From: Methylorubrum rhodesianum
GTDB taxonomy: Bacteria; Pseudomonadota; Alphaproteobacteria; Rhizobiales; Beijerinckiaceae
NCBI RefSeq assembly: GCF_014199985.1
Contig: NZ_JACHOS010000004.1
Span: 186,001-250,000, forward strand
Reading direction: 5' to 3'
DNA length: 64,000 bases
Under the pieces are notes generated by a model. The model was not told the DNA's origin. It searched no databases and saw only the letters and a program-made list of their open reading frames with translations. Shown here piece by piece: positions 11,379-18,678 of the stretch. Every line of letters starts with the position of its first letter. Positions within the stretch are counted from its first letter, which is position 1. Both the position numbers and the translations under genes were made by a program.

Positions 11379-11711
11379 TCAGGCGGCCATCTTCCGGCAG
11401 CTCTCGGCGCAGCGGCGGCACTGCTCGACGCAGGCTTGCATGTCGCCGACCTGCTCGCAGCTGCGGGCGCAGTCCTCGCAGACGTCGGCGCACTCGGCGC
11501 AGGTGTGCTTGTGGTGCGCGGTGCCGAGCAGCATGAAGTGCGCCGAGGTCCGGCAGATCTCGGCGCAGGCCAGCATCAGCCGGAAATGCTCGGGCTCGAC
11601 GTGCTTGCCGCCGGCCGGGAGGCAGTGGTTCGAGGCCATGCCGAGGCAGGTCTGATAGCAGCGCAGGCACTCGTCGATGCAGGACTGCATGTCCGGGCTC
11701 ATCTGATGCAT
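11379..11711 (-). CDS. Cytosolic four-helix-bundle copper-storage protein (Csp family)
   Basis: A 110-residue protein with 16 cysteines, most spaced CxxxC or CxxC along amphipathic helices, plus several histidines (TAHHKHTC). This matches the DUF326/Csp fold, where cysteines line the core of a four-helix bundle and hold many Cu(I) ions. No signal peptide or Tat motif is present, so it resembles the cytosolic Csp3 type. It is divergent from the CsoR-family gene, and the shared 164-base gap holds a TACCC-N5-GGGTA box, so derepression by metal is likely. The alternative ATG three codons in is possible. Confidence 0.88.
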   Translation of the reverse strand: MHQMSPDMQSCIDECLRCYQTCLGMASNHCLPAGGKHVEPEHFRLMLACAEICRTSAHFMLLGTAHHKHTCAECADVCEDCARSCEQVGDMQACVEQCRRCAESCRKMAA

Positions 11712-11804
11712 TTGGCGGCTCGCATTGTTGGGGGTGGGGTCAAGCCTTACTATGAGGAGCGGCCCGCAAGCTCAGGCGGAGCTCGGGGGCTCGCGATGAA
11801 TCAA

Positions 11805-11823
11805 CATACCCTTTTGGGGTATG
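11805..11823. promoter_or_regulatory. CsoR-type operator between csp and the repressor gene
   Basis: CATACCC-TTTTG-GGGTATG is a perfect 7-base inverted repeat with a 5-base spacer, containing TACCC-N5-GGGTA at 11807-11821. It lies 52 bases before the repressor start and 93 bases before the divergent copper-storage start, so it can serve both genes and give autoregulation. Confidence 0.7.
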
Positions 11824-11875
11824 GTTCCGGGTTGCGGGCCGTCGCTCGGCCTCCCCACCAGAGGTGCACGGCAAC

Positions 11876-12178
11876 ATGTCAGGTTCCGAAGTGGACCACG
11901 GGGGCGTCCCGGTCGACCACAAGCAGCAGCTTCCGCGGCTCCGCCGCATCGAGGGGCAGGTGCGCGGCGTGCAGCAGATGATCGAGACCGGGCGCTACTG
12001 CGTCGACGTCGCGCATCAGATCGATGCGGTGATTGCGGCGCTCCGGCGCGTGCAGTCCGACATGGTTCGCGACCACATGCACGCGCTGGTGCAATCGTCC
12101 CTCGCCGGCAACCTTTCGGAGGCCGAGCGGCAGCGGCTCGCGGATGAGGTCGGCAGCCTCATCGCCCGGATCGTCTGA
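11876..12178 (+). CDS. CsoR/RcnR/FrmR-family metal-sensing repressor
   Basis: A 100-residue all-helical repressor (DUF156). The DNA-binding face RLRRIEGQVRGVQQMIE is typical. Likely ligands are His15, Cys42 (in RYCVDV) and His67 with His69 (in DHMHAL). The third ligand position of CsoR, a cysteine four residues after the conserved histidine, is a leucine here (Leu71), so the metal preference may not be simple Cu(I); RcnR and FrmR relatives use His/Cys sets of this kind. The palindrome at 11805 just upstream is the probable autoregulatory operator, and boxes of the same form precede the RTX and Tat genes. Confidence 0.85.
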   Translation: MSGSEVDHGGVPVDHKQQLPRLRRIEGQVRGVQQMIETGRYCVDVAHQIDAVIAALRRVQSDMVRDHMHALVQSSLAGNLSEAERQRLADEVGSLIARIV

Positions 12179-12489
12179 CCTCCGCCAGGCGCCTCGCGCG
12201 AGGGCGCCTCGTTCGTGGTCGTCGTCCCCGCCTCCCGGCAAGGGGAAGGCGTCGCACCCGCCGCGGTGGCGGGGTGGCCTGCGCCCCTCGGTCCCGCCGC
12301 GGCCCCCGCACCCGCCTCGCCGCTCGGTCTTGGCTGGTCACCTCCGACCTCGCCGCCTCGTTCCTCGTGGGGCGAGCCTTCAGCCCCCTGGCCGCATCGA
12401 TTGTCGCCTCCCGGCAACACGCGGCGAGATCTTGTCCTCCTCCAGGGATTATCGGCACGTTGGCTTTGACGCGCCGGCGCCGGTCCCAT

Positions 12490-12504
12490 TACCCATAGGG
12501 GGTA
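12490..12504. promoter_or_regulatory. CsoR-type operator/promoter of the Tat-protein operon
   Basis: TACCCATAGGGGGTA fits TACCC-N5-GGGTA. It ends 15 bases before the start codon at 12520; GGGAGG lies between and provides the ribosome site. A TTTGACG about 20 bases upstream could be the -35 element, so the repressor would cover the -10 region. The remaining 12179-12480 gap shows no gene. Confidence 0.65.
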
Positions 12505-12519
12505 TCTTGGGAGGTTCGG

Positions 12520-13887
12520 ATGACCGACACGTCGCGACGGGGCTTTCTCGCATGCGCCGCCGGGGCGTTGGCCGCGACGGCAACCCTGTCGAGCGGCGTC
12601 GGTCGGGCATTCGCGCTCGAACAGCGTAACGAGGTCGGCTTCCTCAAGGGCCCGTACAACCTCGCGTTCTTCTACCGGCACAACCAAGCGTACCGCATCG
12701 GTGCCGGGATGCACTTCTTCCACTCGAAGCAGCACGACCTGCTGCAACTCACCCGGTTCGAGGACCACGCCGCGGTCGACGCCCGCTTCGACAAGGAAGC
12801 GCAGGGATGGCTGCGCGACCCGCCGGCCACCGAGCCGGAGATGCCGTACTACTCGTCCTACGTCGACCGGGCGATGCACACGCTGTTCCGGACCATCGAC
12901 TGGACGCACATGCATCACGAGCAGACTTACGACGTGATGGCGTTCCGCGAGATCCCGTGGGCCGAGAAGAAGGTTTGGACCGACCGCGCGGTCGAATACT
13001 ACCTCGCCATGCAGACCCCGGGCGTGCCCCGCAGCGTCGCGCCGCTTGAGCTGACGATGCGGCGGGCGGGCATCATGATGAAGCCCTATTTCAACTACTT
13101 CCGGAACTTCTACCCGCTCGACCAGAGTCTGTTCTACGTCGCCCACTGGTGGCACCCGGCTGTCTACGAGGCCCAGATGATCGCGGGCAACCGCGACCAG
13201 GAGGTCGCTATCCGGGCCGTGCAGGACACCCTGTACCGGGACGTCCTCCCGGACCGGCCGGGCCGGATGGTCCTCTCGCGGGAGATCATGCCGCGCTACG
13301 CGCGGATGAGTCCCGAGAGCGCGAACATCTTCGACAACCTGCACATGCTCCACGGCATCGCCTACTCGATCCTGGCCTACAAGGGCTGGACGGTCGAGGA
13401 GAAGCGGGCCGAGATGTACCGGGTCATCGACGCCATGGGCTACCAGCCCGGCGACGAGGCCTACGCCCGCAAGTTCCGCGAGCCCCACCCCAGTTACGAT
13501 CCGCGCACCTACCCGGCCTGGGTGCGCGCGCCTCAGGGCGCCATGGGCATGATCATGATGGACATGCTCATGGAGATGCTGCCGATGATGTACCCGGGCG
13601 GCCTCTCGAAGGCGCAACGGGCCGCAGTCATGCGGCAGATGATGATGAACGGCCGGCTCGGGATCGAGCCCGGCGAGGTGCCCGGCTCGCTCCGCGACGC
13701 CCTGATGCAGGTCGCCCCCGGCATGCGGATGATGCCGGGCGCCACCGAGCCCGGCGAGACCCCGGCCATGATGGTCGAGCACATGCTCTCCGCCTGGAAG
13801 GCCAAGGCCGCCCATATCCCCGACGTGCCCTCCATCGACATGTCCGTCGAGCCGAGCCTCGGCCCGGTCCGCGTTGCCGTCCGCTGA
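12520..13887 (+). CDS. Tat-exported Met/His-rich protein of unknown function
   Basis: 455 residues with a twin-arginine signal (SRRGFLACAAG, residues 5-15) and an Ala/Thr-rich hydrophobic stretch ending near residue 30, so it is exported folded, probably with a cofactor. Putative metal ligands stand out: MHFFH (64-68), HMHHE (130-134) and many aromatic residues. The C-terminal third is methionine-rich (MGMIMMDMLMEML, MRQMMMN, MRMMPG), like copper-handling periplasmic proteins. I do not recognise a named family. A metal-repressor box precedes it, and an outer-membrane-like protein gene follows 11 bases after the stop, suggesting a two-gene periplasm/outer-membrane metal-resistance unit. Role inferred from context only. 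Confidence 0.75.
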   Translation: MTDTSRRGFLACAAGALAATATLSSGVGRAFALEQRNEVGFLKGPYNLAFFYRHNQAYRIGAGMHFFHSKQHDLLQLTRFEDHAAVDARFDKEAQGWLRDPPATEPEMPYYSSYVDRAMHTLFRTIDWTHMHHEQTYDVMAFREIPWAEKKVWTDRAVEYYLAMQTPGVPRSVAPLELTMRRAGIMMKPYFNYFRNFYPLDQSLFYVAHWWHPAVYEAQMIAGNRDQEVAIRAVQDTLYRDVLPDRPGRMVLSREIMPRYARMSPESANIFDNLHMLHGIAYSILAYKGWTVEEKRAEMYRVIDAMGYQPGDEAYARKFREPHPSYDPRTYPAWVRAPQGAMGMIMMDMLMEMLPMMYPGGLSKAQRAAVMRQMMMNGRLGIEPGEVPGSLRDALMQVAPGMRMMPGATEPGETPAMMVEHMLSAWKAKAAHIPDVPSIDMSVEPSLGPVRVAVR

Positions 13888-13898
13888 GGAGCCGCCCG

Positions 13899-14732
13899 AT
13901 GTCGATGACCACGCGCGGCGCCCTCGCGGCCCTCCTCGCCCTCTGCGCCGGCCCGGCGCTCGCCGCCGACCACTCCAACCTGGAGGAGGGCCTGCCCATC
14001 ACCATCGAGGATGCCTATCCGATCAAGGAGAACGGCCTCGAAGTGCAGTCCTACTTCCAGTACAACCGCATCCGGAACGACCCGCGCGACCTCAGCAGCC
14101 TGATGGCCGTGCCGCGGCTGGAATGGGGCGCCTTCAAGAACTTCCAGCTCTCGGTCGAGGCGCCGTACCGTGTCGGGACGGCGAGCGATACGGACCAGGG
14201 CGCGTTCCGGGCGCAAGGCTTCTACAACGTCAACCAGGAGGACCTGGTCCTGCCCGCGATGGCGGTCGCCTTCGGCGTCAACACGCCCTACGGGCGGATG
14301 GCCGGCGGCACCGAGACCGAGCTCAAGTTCCTGGCCACCAAATCCCTCGGCACGCCCGATCCGGAGGGGCTCTCGCCGTACTCGTACGTGCCGCGCCAGA
14401 TCCACTTCAACGCGTCCTGGTTCCACAACTACGACCCGATAACCGGACGGGACGCGGAGCGGCGCGACCGTTACCGGGTCGGCGTCGCCTACAGCCAGCC
14501 GGTGTCGAACGACGTCGTGTTGGTGGCGGACGTCTACCGCGAGACGGACCGGGAGCGCGGCCGCGCGGTGAACCTCGCCGAGATCGGCGCCCGCTACATC
14601 GTGACGCCGCAGACGCTCCTGGTCGGGGCCGTCGGCGTCGGCTTCGGCGGCGACCGCCGGCAGGACTTCCGGGTCACGGCCGGCCTTCAGCACTCGCTGA
14701 GCTTCCCCTACTCCTTCGACCCGCCCCGCTGA
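13899..14732 (+). CDS. Predicted outer-membrane beta-barrel protein, partner of the Tat protein
   Basis: 277 residues. The signal peptide is MSMTTRGALAALLALCAGPALA with cleavage near residue 22. The mature part alternates polar and aromatic residues in short strands (for example YFQYNRIR, FQLSVEAPYRV, YRVGVAYSQPV, LQHSLSFPYSF) and ends in a strand near the C-terminus, as in small barrels of the transporter/porin type. GAGGAG overlaps the preceding stop codon, so it is co-transcribed and probably translationally coupled with the Tat gene. The substrate is unknown. The CsoR box ahead of the operon suggests metal stress. Confidence 0.7.
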   Translation: MSMTTRGALAALLALCAGPALAADHSNLEEGLPITIEDAYPIKENGLEVQSYFQYNRIRNDPRDLSSLMAVPRLEWGAFKNFQLSVEAPYRVGTASDTDQGAFRAQGFYNVNQEDLVLPAMAVAFGVNTPYGRMAGGTETELKFLATKSLGTPDPEGLSPYSYVPRQIHFNASWFHNYDPITGRDAERRDRYRVGVAYSQPVSNDVVLVADVYRETDRERGRAVNLAEIGARYIVTPQTLLVGAVGVGFGGDRRQDFRVTAGLQHSLSFPYSFDPPR

Positions 14733-14808
14733 GAGGCGGGTACCGTTCCCCCCGGGCGCGCGGCCTCCCGCGTTCCCGGGCGTGTATCCGCGAGACCGGA
14801 GAGTTCGC

Positions 14809-15030
14809 ATGCGCGCGGAACGCCATGCCTGGACATCCAGGAACGCGGGACGAAGGCGCCGCGTCCGGCCAGGGGTTCGGGCGGCCGCGCGGAGAACGTT
14901 CCTGCGCATCCTGGTGGCCATCGCGGTCGCGGGGGCGTGCGGCGTCGTCGGCAGGCAGATCCTGACCTCCACGGCCTGGACGGGCCGTTACATGGGCGAT
15001 CAAGGCCCACGCGGTACCCCGGGGCCGTAG
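14809..15030 (+). CDS. Possible small basic single-pass membrane protein
   Basis: A 73-residue frame starting at 14809 with GGAGAG 6 bases upstream. An arginine-rich N-terminus is followed by one hydrophobic helix (FLRILVAIAVAGACGVVG) and a short glycine/proline tail. The helix makes it plausible as a small membrane protein, but composition in this GC-rich DNA is a weak guide. No homologue recognised. The rest of 14733-15423 holds no gene. Confidence 0.3.
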   Translation: MRAERHAWTSRNAGRRRRVRPGVRAAARRTFLRILVAIAVAGACGVVGRQILTSTAWTGRYMGDQGPRGTPGP

Positions 15031-15423
15031 CGGCGGCCGGTCCGGGCCGGCGCAGCGAGCGCCACGGGGTTGAGGGGCGATCCGCACCGGAGCGCGACGC
15101 GGGGCCCCGGCTGCAGGTCCCGGTGCGTCGATGGACGCTTGCGCAGGGTCGATCCCGTCGGCTGCCGCCGCGGACGCCTCGGATGCGGGCGTCCGCCATG
15201 GGTCTCCTTGTCCGCGCGGGCGGGACGGGCGGCTGGCGAGGCGCGCGGCGGGCGGGCGAGCGCGTGGCTCCGGCGCCCGAGCGGGCGGGACGCAGGAACC
15301 GGACCCGTGCGGGGGCGCTATGTCGCGCGTCCCGGATTCGGCCCGGGGCGTGCGCGGCGCTGTCCGGGTCGGCGCCGCGTGATAGGGTCCGGCCGGTCGA
15401 CCAAGACGAGACAGGACCCAGCC

Positions 15424-16284
15424 ATGACCGATCCGGTCTTCCGACCCGACATCCAGGATGCGCTGCTGCGGCTGCTGTTCGACAAGCACCGGATCAACCT
15501 GCTCAAGGTGCCACGGGAGGACCTGCAGCCCGGCCAAGCGCTCCTGCTGGCGGGGAGCGGTGCGGTGCCGGACGCGTTCGGGCCCGTCGCGCTCCAGAAC
15601 CTCGTGCCTGGCCTGGTTCTTCCGGAGGTGGCGCGCGACGCGCGCCTCGCGGACGTCGACGCCACGTTCTCGGACAGCCAGGAGGGCCGGGTCGAGGGGG
15701 GTATCTTCGCGTCCTTCCTGGAGCGGTTCTGGCCGGGCGCGACCCTGCCGAGCATCTCGGCCAAGGCGGAGGCGAGCGGCGGGCGCAAGTTGTTCCTGCG
15801 GTTCTCCAAGGCCACGCGCGACGGCATCGACTTCGCCGCGCTCGGCCGGGCGCTGGGGCCGAACGCCCCGGACCTTTCCTTCGTCGAAGGCGCTGAGGCC
15901 GTGCGGATCTTCGCCGTCGTGGACGTGTACCGCTGCCCGGAGATCGAGATGTCCTGGACGGACGACAAGGGCCGCGTGATCGACGCCGAGGCGGTGGTGG
16001 CGGAGGCGGCCAAGCTCGGCCTGGGCCACAAGGTGCGCAAGGAGGCGGGCGGGCTGGTCAAGGTGGCCGGGGACACGGCCCTGGCCTTCGGCGTCCGCCT
16101 GATGGAGCTCGTGCGCCGCGACGACGGACCCGGGTTGCGGCTGCGCCTCGCCCATACCAGGATCGACGTCCTCGGCGGCGGGCCGCGGGACGGCGGCACC
16201 GCCGAGGCGGATGCGCGGGATTACAGGCTGCTGGCCGACCCCTGGGCCGGAGGGTTGGGCATCGGGATCAGGCCGCCGGCGTAG
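15424..16284 (+). CDS. Bacterial gasdermin (pore-forming cell-death protein)
   Basis: A 286-residue protein that follows the gasdermin pore-forming fold in order: amphipathic N-terminal helix and basic strand (HRINLLKV, 22-29), a strand/helix block with EGRVEGGIFASFLERF (87-102), RKLFLRFS (121-128), AEAVRIFAVVDVYR (157-170) and the characteristic AGDTALAFGVRLMELV (215-230) before RRDDG. In bacterial gasdermins a C-terminal peptide of about 20-30 residues blocks the pore until a protease removes it; here residues about 255-286 could be that peptide. The N-terminal cysteine palmitoylated in some homologues is absent. AGGA is 9 bases upstream of the start. It converges on, and overlaps by 64 bases, an operon encoding a CHAT protease, the expected activator. 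Confidence 0.8.
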   Translation: MTDPVFRPDIQDALLRLLFDKHRINLLKVPREDLQPGQALLLAGSGAVPDAFGPVALQNLVPGLVLPEVARDARLADVDATFSDSQEGRVEGGIFASFLERFWPGATLPSISAKAEASGGRKLFLRFSKATRDGIDFAALGRALGPNAPDLSFVEGAEAVRIFAVVDVYRCPEIEMSWTDDKGRVIDAEAVVAEAAKLGLGHKVRKEAGGLVKVAGDTALAFGVRLMELVRRDDGPGLRLRLAHTRIDVLGGGPRDGGTAEADARDYRLLADPWAGGLGIGIRPPA

Positions 16285-17438
16285 GCCGCCGGCCAGCTCG
16301 CGGACCCGGGCAGGGCGGGCGGGTCGCGCGTGATGGCGAGCCGCGACAGAGAAAGGAAGCGGCGCTCGATCCGCCGACCGTCCACCACGACGTCGAGGAT
16401 CGCGCTGTCCCCGACGCTGTGGTCGTTCCCGAAACAGACGACCGCCTCGCGCACCGTTCCCGCCGGCTTCTCGCCGCGGGCGATCACGCGCCGCGACCCG
16501 AGGTCGATCCCTGGACCGGAGACGTTGACCTCGACATGCGCCGCGACCGGGATGCCCTGCCCGAGCCGCACCGTCGCGTTGCCGGACGGCAGGTCGAGCC
16601 GGTCCCTCAGGGAAACCGTCGCTCGGTAATGCGCGAGGCCGTCCGGGCCGGTGCCGCGTGCGGCGTCGGCCCGAAGGGCCACCTCGGCGAAGTGGCGACG
16701 TCCGGTGCGCGCGAAATACCGGGTCAAGGCATCGGCCACGGCATCCGGCGTGGCCCCGCCCGCCGGGACGCCCGTGACGGTCGCCAGGGCGAGCGCCGAG
16801 GCGGCGCGCAGACGTGCGTCCGGTGCGGTCAGGAGCGGTTCGAGGGACCTCTCCACTTCCCGGCGCTCCCGTTCCGCCACGTCGGACCAGGACCTTGTCG
16901 CCACCTCCCGCAGCGTCTCGACGGCCTGCCCGGGCCCACCCCACCGGAGGCTCGCGAGGAGGTCGGGAACGGCGGCACCCGCCAACCTGCCACGCTCCGC
17001 CGGTCCGGACCGGTCGACGCTCCGCCAAGCCATCTCGCCAAAGGGCCCGTCGCCTGGCTCCACCGAGACGATCAGCACGGGCTGCAGGACCTGGCGGTGG
17101 CCTCGCATCCGCCGGGAGTTCTGGCGCCGCCGCTTCTTGAACGAGACTGTCTTCGGTCCCCGCTTCTCGGGCAGCAGTTCCGCGATGACCCGCGCGTTCG
17201 GCACGTTCGGGCTGCCGACGACGGTGCCCTCGCCCGAGCCGAGCATGAGGATGTCGTCGAACGCGTGGAAGCGGCGTCCGTCCGCGTCGCGGACCGTGGC
17301 CGCCAGGTAGTCCGAGCGGGCGACGTTCAGCCGGTCGCCGGTGCGGACGACGTACTGCTTCCCGCCGGTCCGCAGGACGGCCCACACCGCGGGCTCGGCT
17401 GCCGCCGTCCCGGTGCCGCCCCTCTTATGCCGCTCCAT
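16221..17438 (-). CDS. Ribosomal protein bL21 domain fused to an unknown C-terminal region (gasdermin operon)
   Basis: 405 residues from the ATG at 17436-17438, which has GGGGAAG 6 bases upstream and overlaps the protease gene by 14 bases. Residues about 18-126 are a full-length match to bL21: WAVLRTGGKQYVV at the start, DDILMLG in the middle, and the rRNA-contacting stretch FKKRRRQNSRRMRGHRQ (100-116) near the end. Residues 130-405 are not ribosomal: an Ala/Leu-rich helical part (about 140-250, possibly HEAT-like) and a beta-rich part (about 270-390). This cannot be the housekeeping rplU, which is a stand-alone gene of about 100 codons. In this operon it may sense ribosome damage, act as bait for a phage factor, or recruit the protease. 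Function inferred. Confidence 0.75.
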   Translation of the reverse strand: MERHKRGGTGTAAAEPAVWAVLRTGGKQYVVRTGDRLNVARSDYLAATVRDADGRRFHAFDDILMLGSGEGTVVGSPNVPNARVIAELLPEKRGPKTVSFKKRRRQNSRRMRGHRQVLQPVLIVSVEPGDGPFGEMAWRSVDRSGPAERGRLAGAAVPDLLASLRWGGPGQAVETLREVATRSWSDVAERERREVERSLEPLLTAPDARLRAASALALATVTGVPAGGATPDAVADALTRYFARTGRRHFAEVALRADAARGTGPDGLAHYRATVSLRDRLDLPSGNATVRLGQGIPVAAHVEVNVSGPGIDLGSRRVIARGEKPAGTVREAVVCFGNDHSVGDSAILDVVVDGRRIERRFLSLSRLAITRDPPALPGSASWPAAYAGGLIPMPNPPAQGSASSL

Positions 17439-18678
17439 GCAGAGCTTCCCCGCGCGCCGTGGCGACCTCGCCCTCGATGGCCCCGGGCAGGGCGAAATCG
17501 TCCAGGGCATGGAAGGAATAGCAGAGGCTGGCGACGGATCCGTCCCGGTGGAGGCTGTCGCGTCGCGCTTGATGCAGGCTCTCCGCGACCGTCAGGCGCT
17601 CGCCCCGCACCCCGGGCGCGCGGGAGAATGCGTGCCGGTAGAACCGGCGCGCGAATTCCGTGGCGAAGCGTTCGTTGACGAGGCAGTGGGTCGCGATCAC
17701 GCCGCCCGCCTGCATGAGGTGCAGGTTGTCCGGGAAGTTGCTGTCGGCGATGACCCCGGGGGCCGCCGATGCGCAGATGTTCAGGAACACGAGAGGCTCC
17801 CCGACCAAGGGACGGGCCTCCTTCTGGTGCGGGCTGAAGAAGTCGGGCCGGACCTCCAGCCCGTTGTCGAGCACGAAGTAGTGCTGGCCCGCGAAGCTTT
17901 CCATGTGGCTGGTGACGTGCCAGACCGACCTGAGCTGGCCCAGCGCGCGGAACAGGGACGCGAGGTCGGCCACGGCCATCGGCTCCCTGTCCAGGCCGAG
18001 CAGGGGCGTGTCCTCCCGCGTCGTGCAGGCGGCGCCAAGGTCCTCGAAGACGGCGAAGATGCTGGCCTCGTCGCGTCGGGACACGGAGGTGACGCGCGTG
18101 GACCCGAGCAGGCCGACGGATGGCGCGGCGTCGTCCGCCTCCCTCTCTTCCTTATCAGGCCTCGGCGCGTGGATCAGCGGGGCCCGGCTGCCGAGGAAGC
18201 GCTCGACGTCGAACCCCGAGCCCACGCGCCCGTAGTGCAGGGCGTCGAGCGGGATGCCGGCCAGGTCGCTGTCGAACGTGATCGACCTGAGGTTCGGGTG
18301 ATCGAGGTAGAAGTCCAGGTCGGCACGGACCTTGGCCCCCTTCTCGGGATCCGTATGGCGGAAGAGGTTGCTGAAGAGGCTCACGGCGGCGTTCTGGAAG
18401 GATTGCAGCCTCGCCGCCGACGCCGGGTCCTGGGCCTCGGGTGCCCAGGTGCGCCCGGCGAACTCGGCCAGGCCCTCGGCGAACGCGCGGACGGCGTCGG
18501 CCAGCGCACCGCGCAGCGGGCCTCCGTGGAAGCGCAGGCTGTCGAGCTGCCCCGCCCCGAAGACGCTGACTTCGGTCCTCGCGGGCGAGTGGTCGCTCGT
18601 GGACGTGGCGATGCGCATTCGGAACGCGCCGGCTGCGATCTCATCCCGCTTTCGGCGACCGCCATGCCGACGAGCCAT
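17425..18678 (-). CDS. CHAT-domain caspase-like protease (probable gasdermin activator)
   Basis: 417 residues. The C-terminal half is a CHAT peptidase: the histidine is His258 in SVWHVTSHMES and the cysteine is Cys302 in FLNICASA, each after a hydrophobic strand as in the caspase/separase clan. The N-terminal 190 residues (helical, with DLDFYLDHPNLRSITF) may sense a signal or bind the partners. CHAT and caspase-like proteases beside bacterial gasdermins cut off the inhibitory C-terminus and open the pore. The gene overlaps its upstream neighbour by 38 bases and its downstream neighbour by 14 bases, so all three are co-translated. An internal start at 18618 has no ribosome site, and 18678 has GAGGA 11 bases upstream. 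Confidence 0.82.
   Translation of the reverse strand: MARRHGGRRKRDEIAAGAFRMRIATSTSDHSPARTEVSVFGAGQLDSLRFHGGPLRGALADAVRAFAEGLAEFAGRTWAPEAQDPASAARLQSFQNAAVSLFSNLFRHTDPEKGAKVRADLDFYLDHPNLRSITFDSDLAGIPLDALHYGRVGSGFDVERFLGSRAPLIHAPRPDKEEREADDAAPSVGLLGSTRVTSVSRRDEASIFAVFEDLGAACTTREDTPLLGLDREPMAVADLASLFRALGQLRSVWHVTSHMESFAGQHYFVLDNGLEVRPDFFSPHQKEARPLVGEPLVFLNICASAAPGVIADSNFPDNLHLMQAGGVIATHCLVNERFATEFARRFYRHAFSRAPGVRGERLTVAESLHQARRDSLHRDGSVASLCYSFHALDDFALPGAIEGEVATARGEALHGAA

Noticed and set aside
12016..13815. A 599-codon minus-strand frame over the Tat gene
   Set aside because: The plus-strand Tat gene has a twin-arginine signal, operator and ribosome site. The reverse frame is a His/Val/Arg-rich shadow.
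14674..17385. A 903-codon open frame on the minus strand
   Set aside because: It is Arg/Pro/Gly-rich with no domain, lies antisense to the gasdermin gene and out of frame with the bL21 fusion. Such long empty frames are common in GC-rich DNA.
17100..17390. The bL21 domain as the housekeeping rplU gene
   Set aside because: rplU is a stand-alone gene of about 100 codons normally followed by rpmA. This domain is fused to 280 further residues and sits in a CHAT-protease operon.
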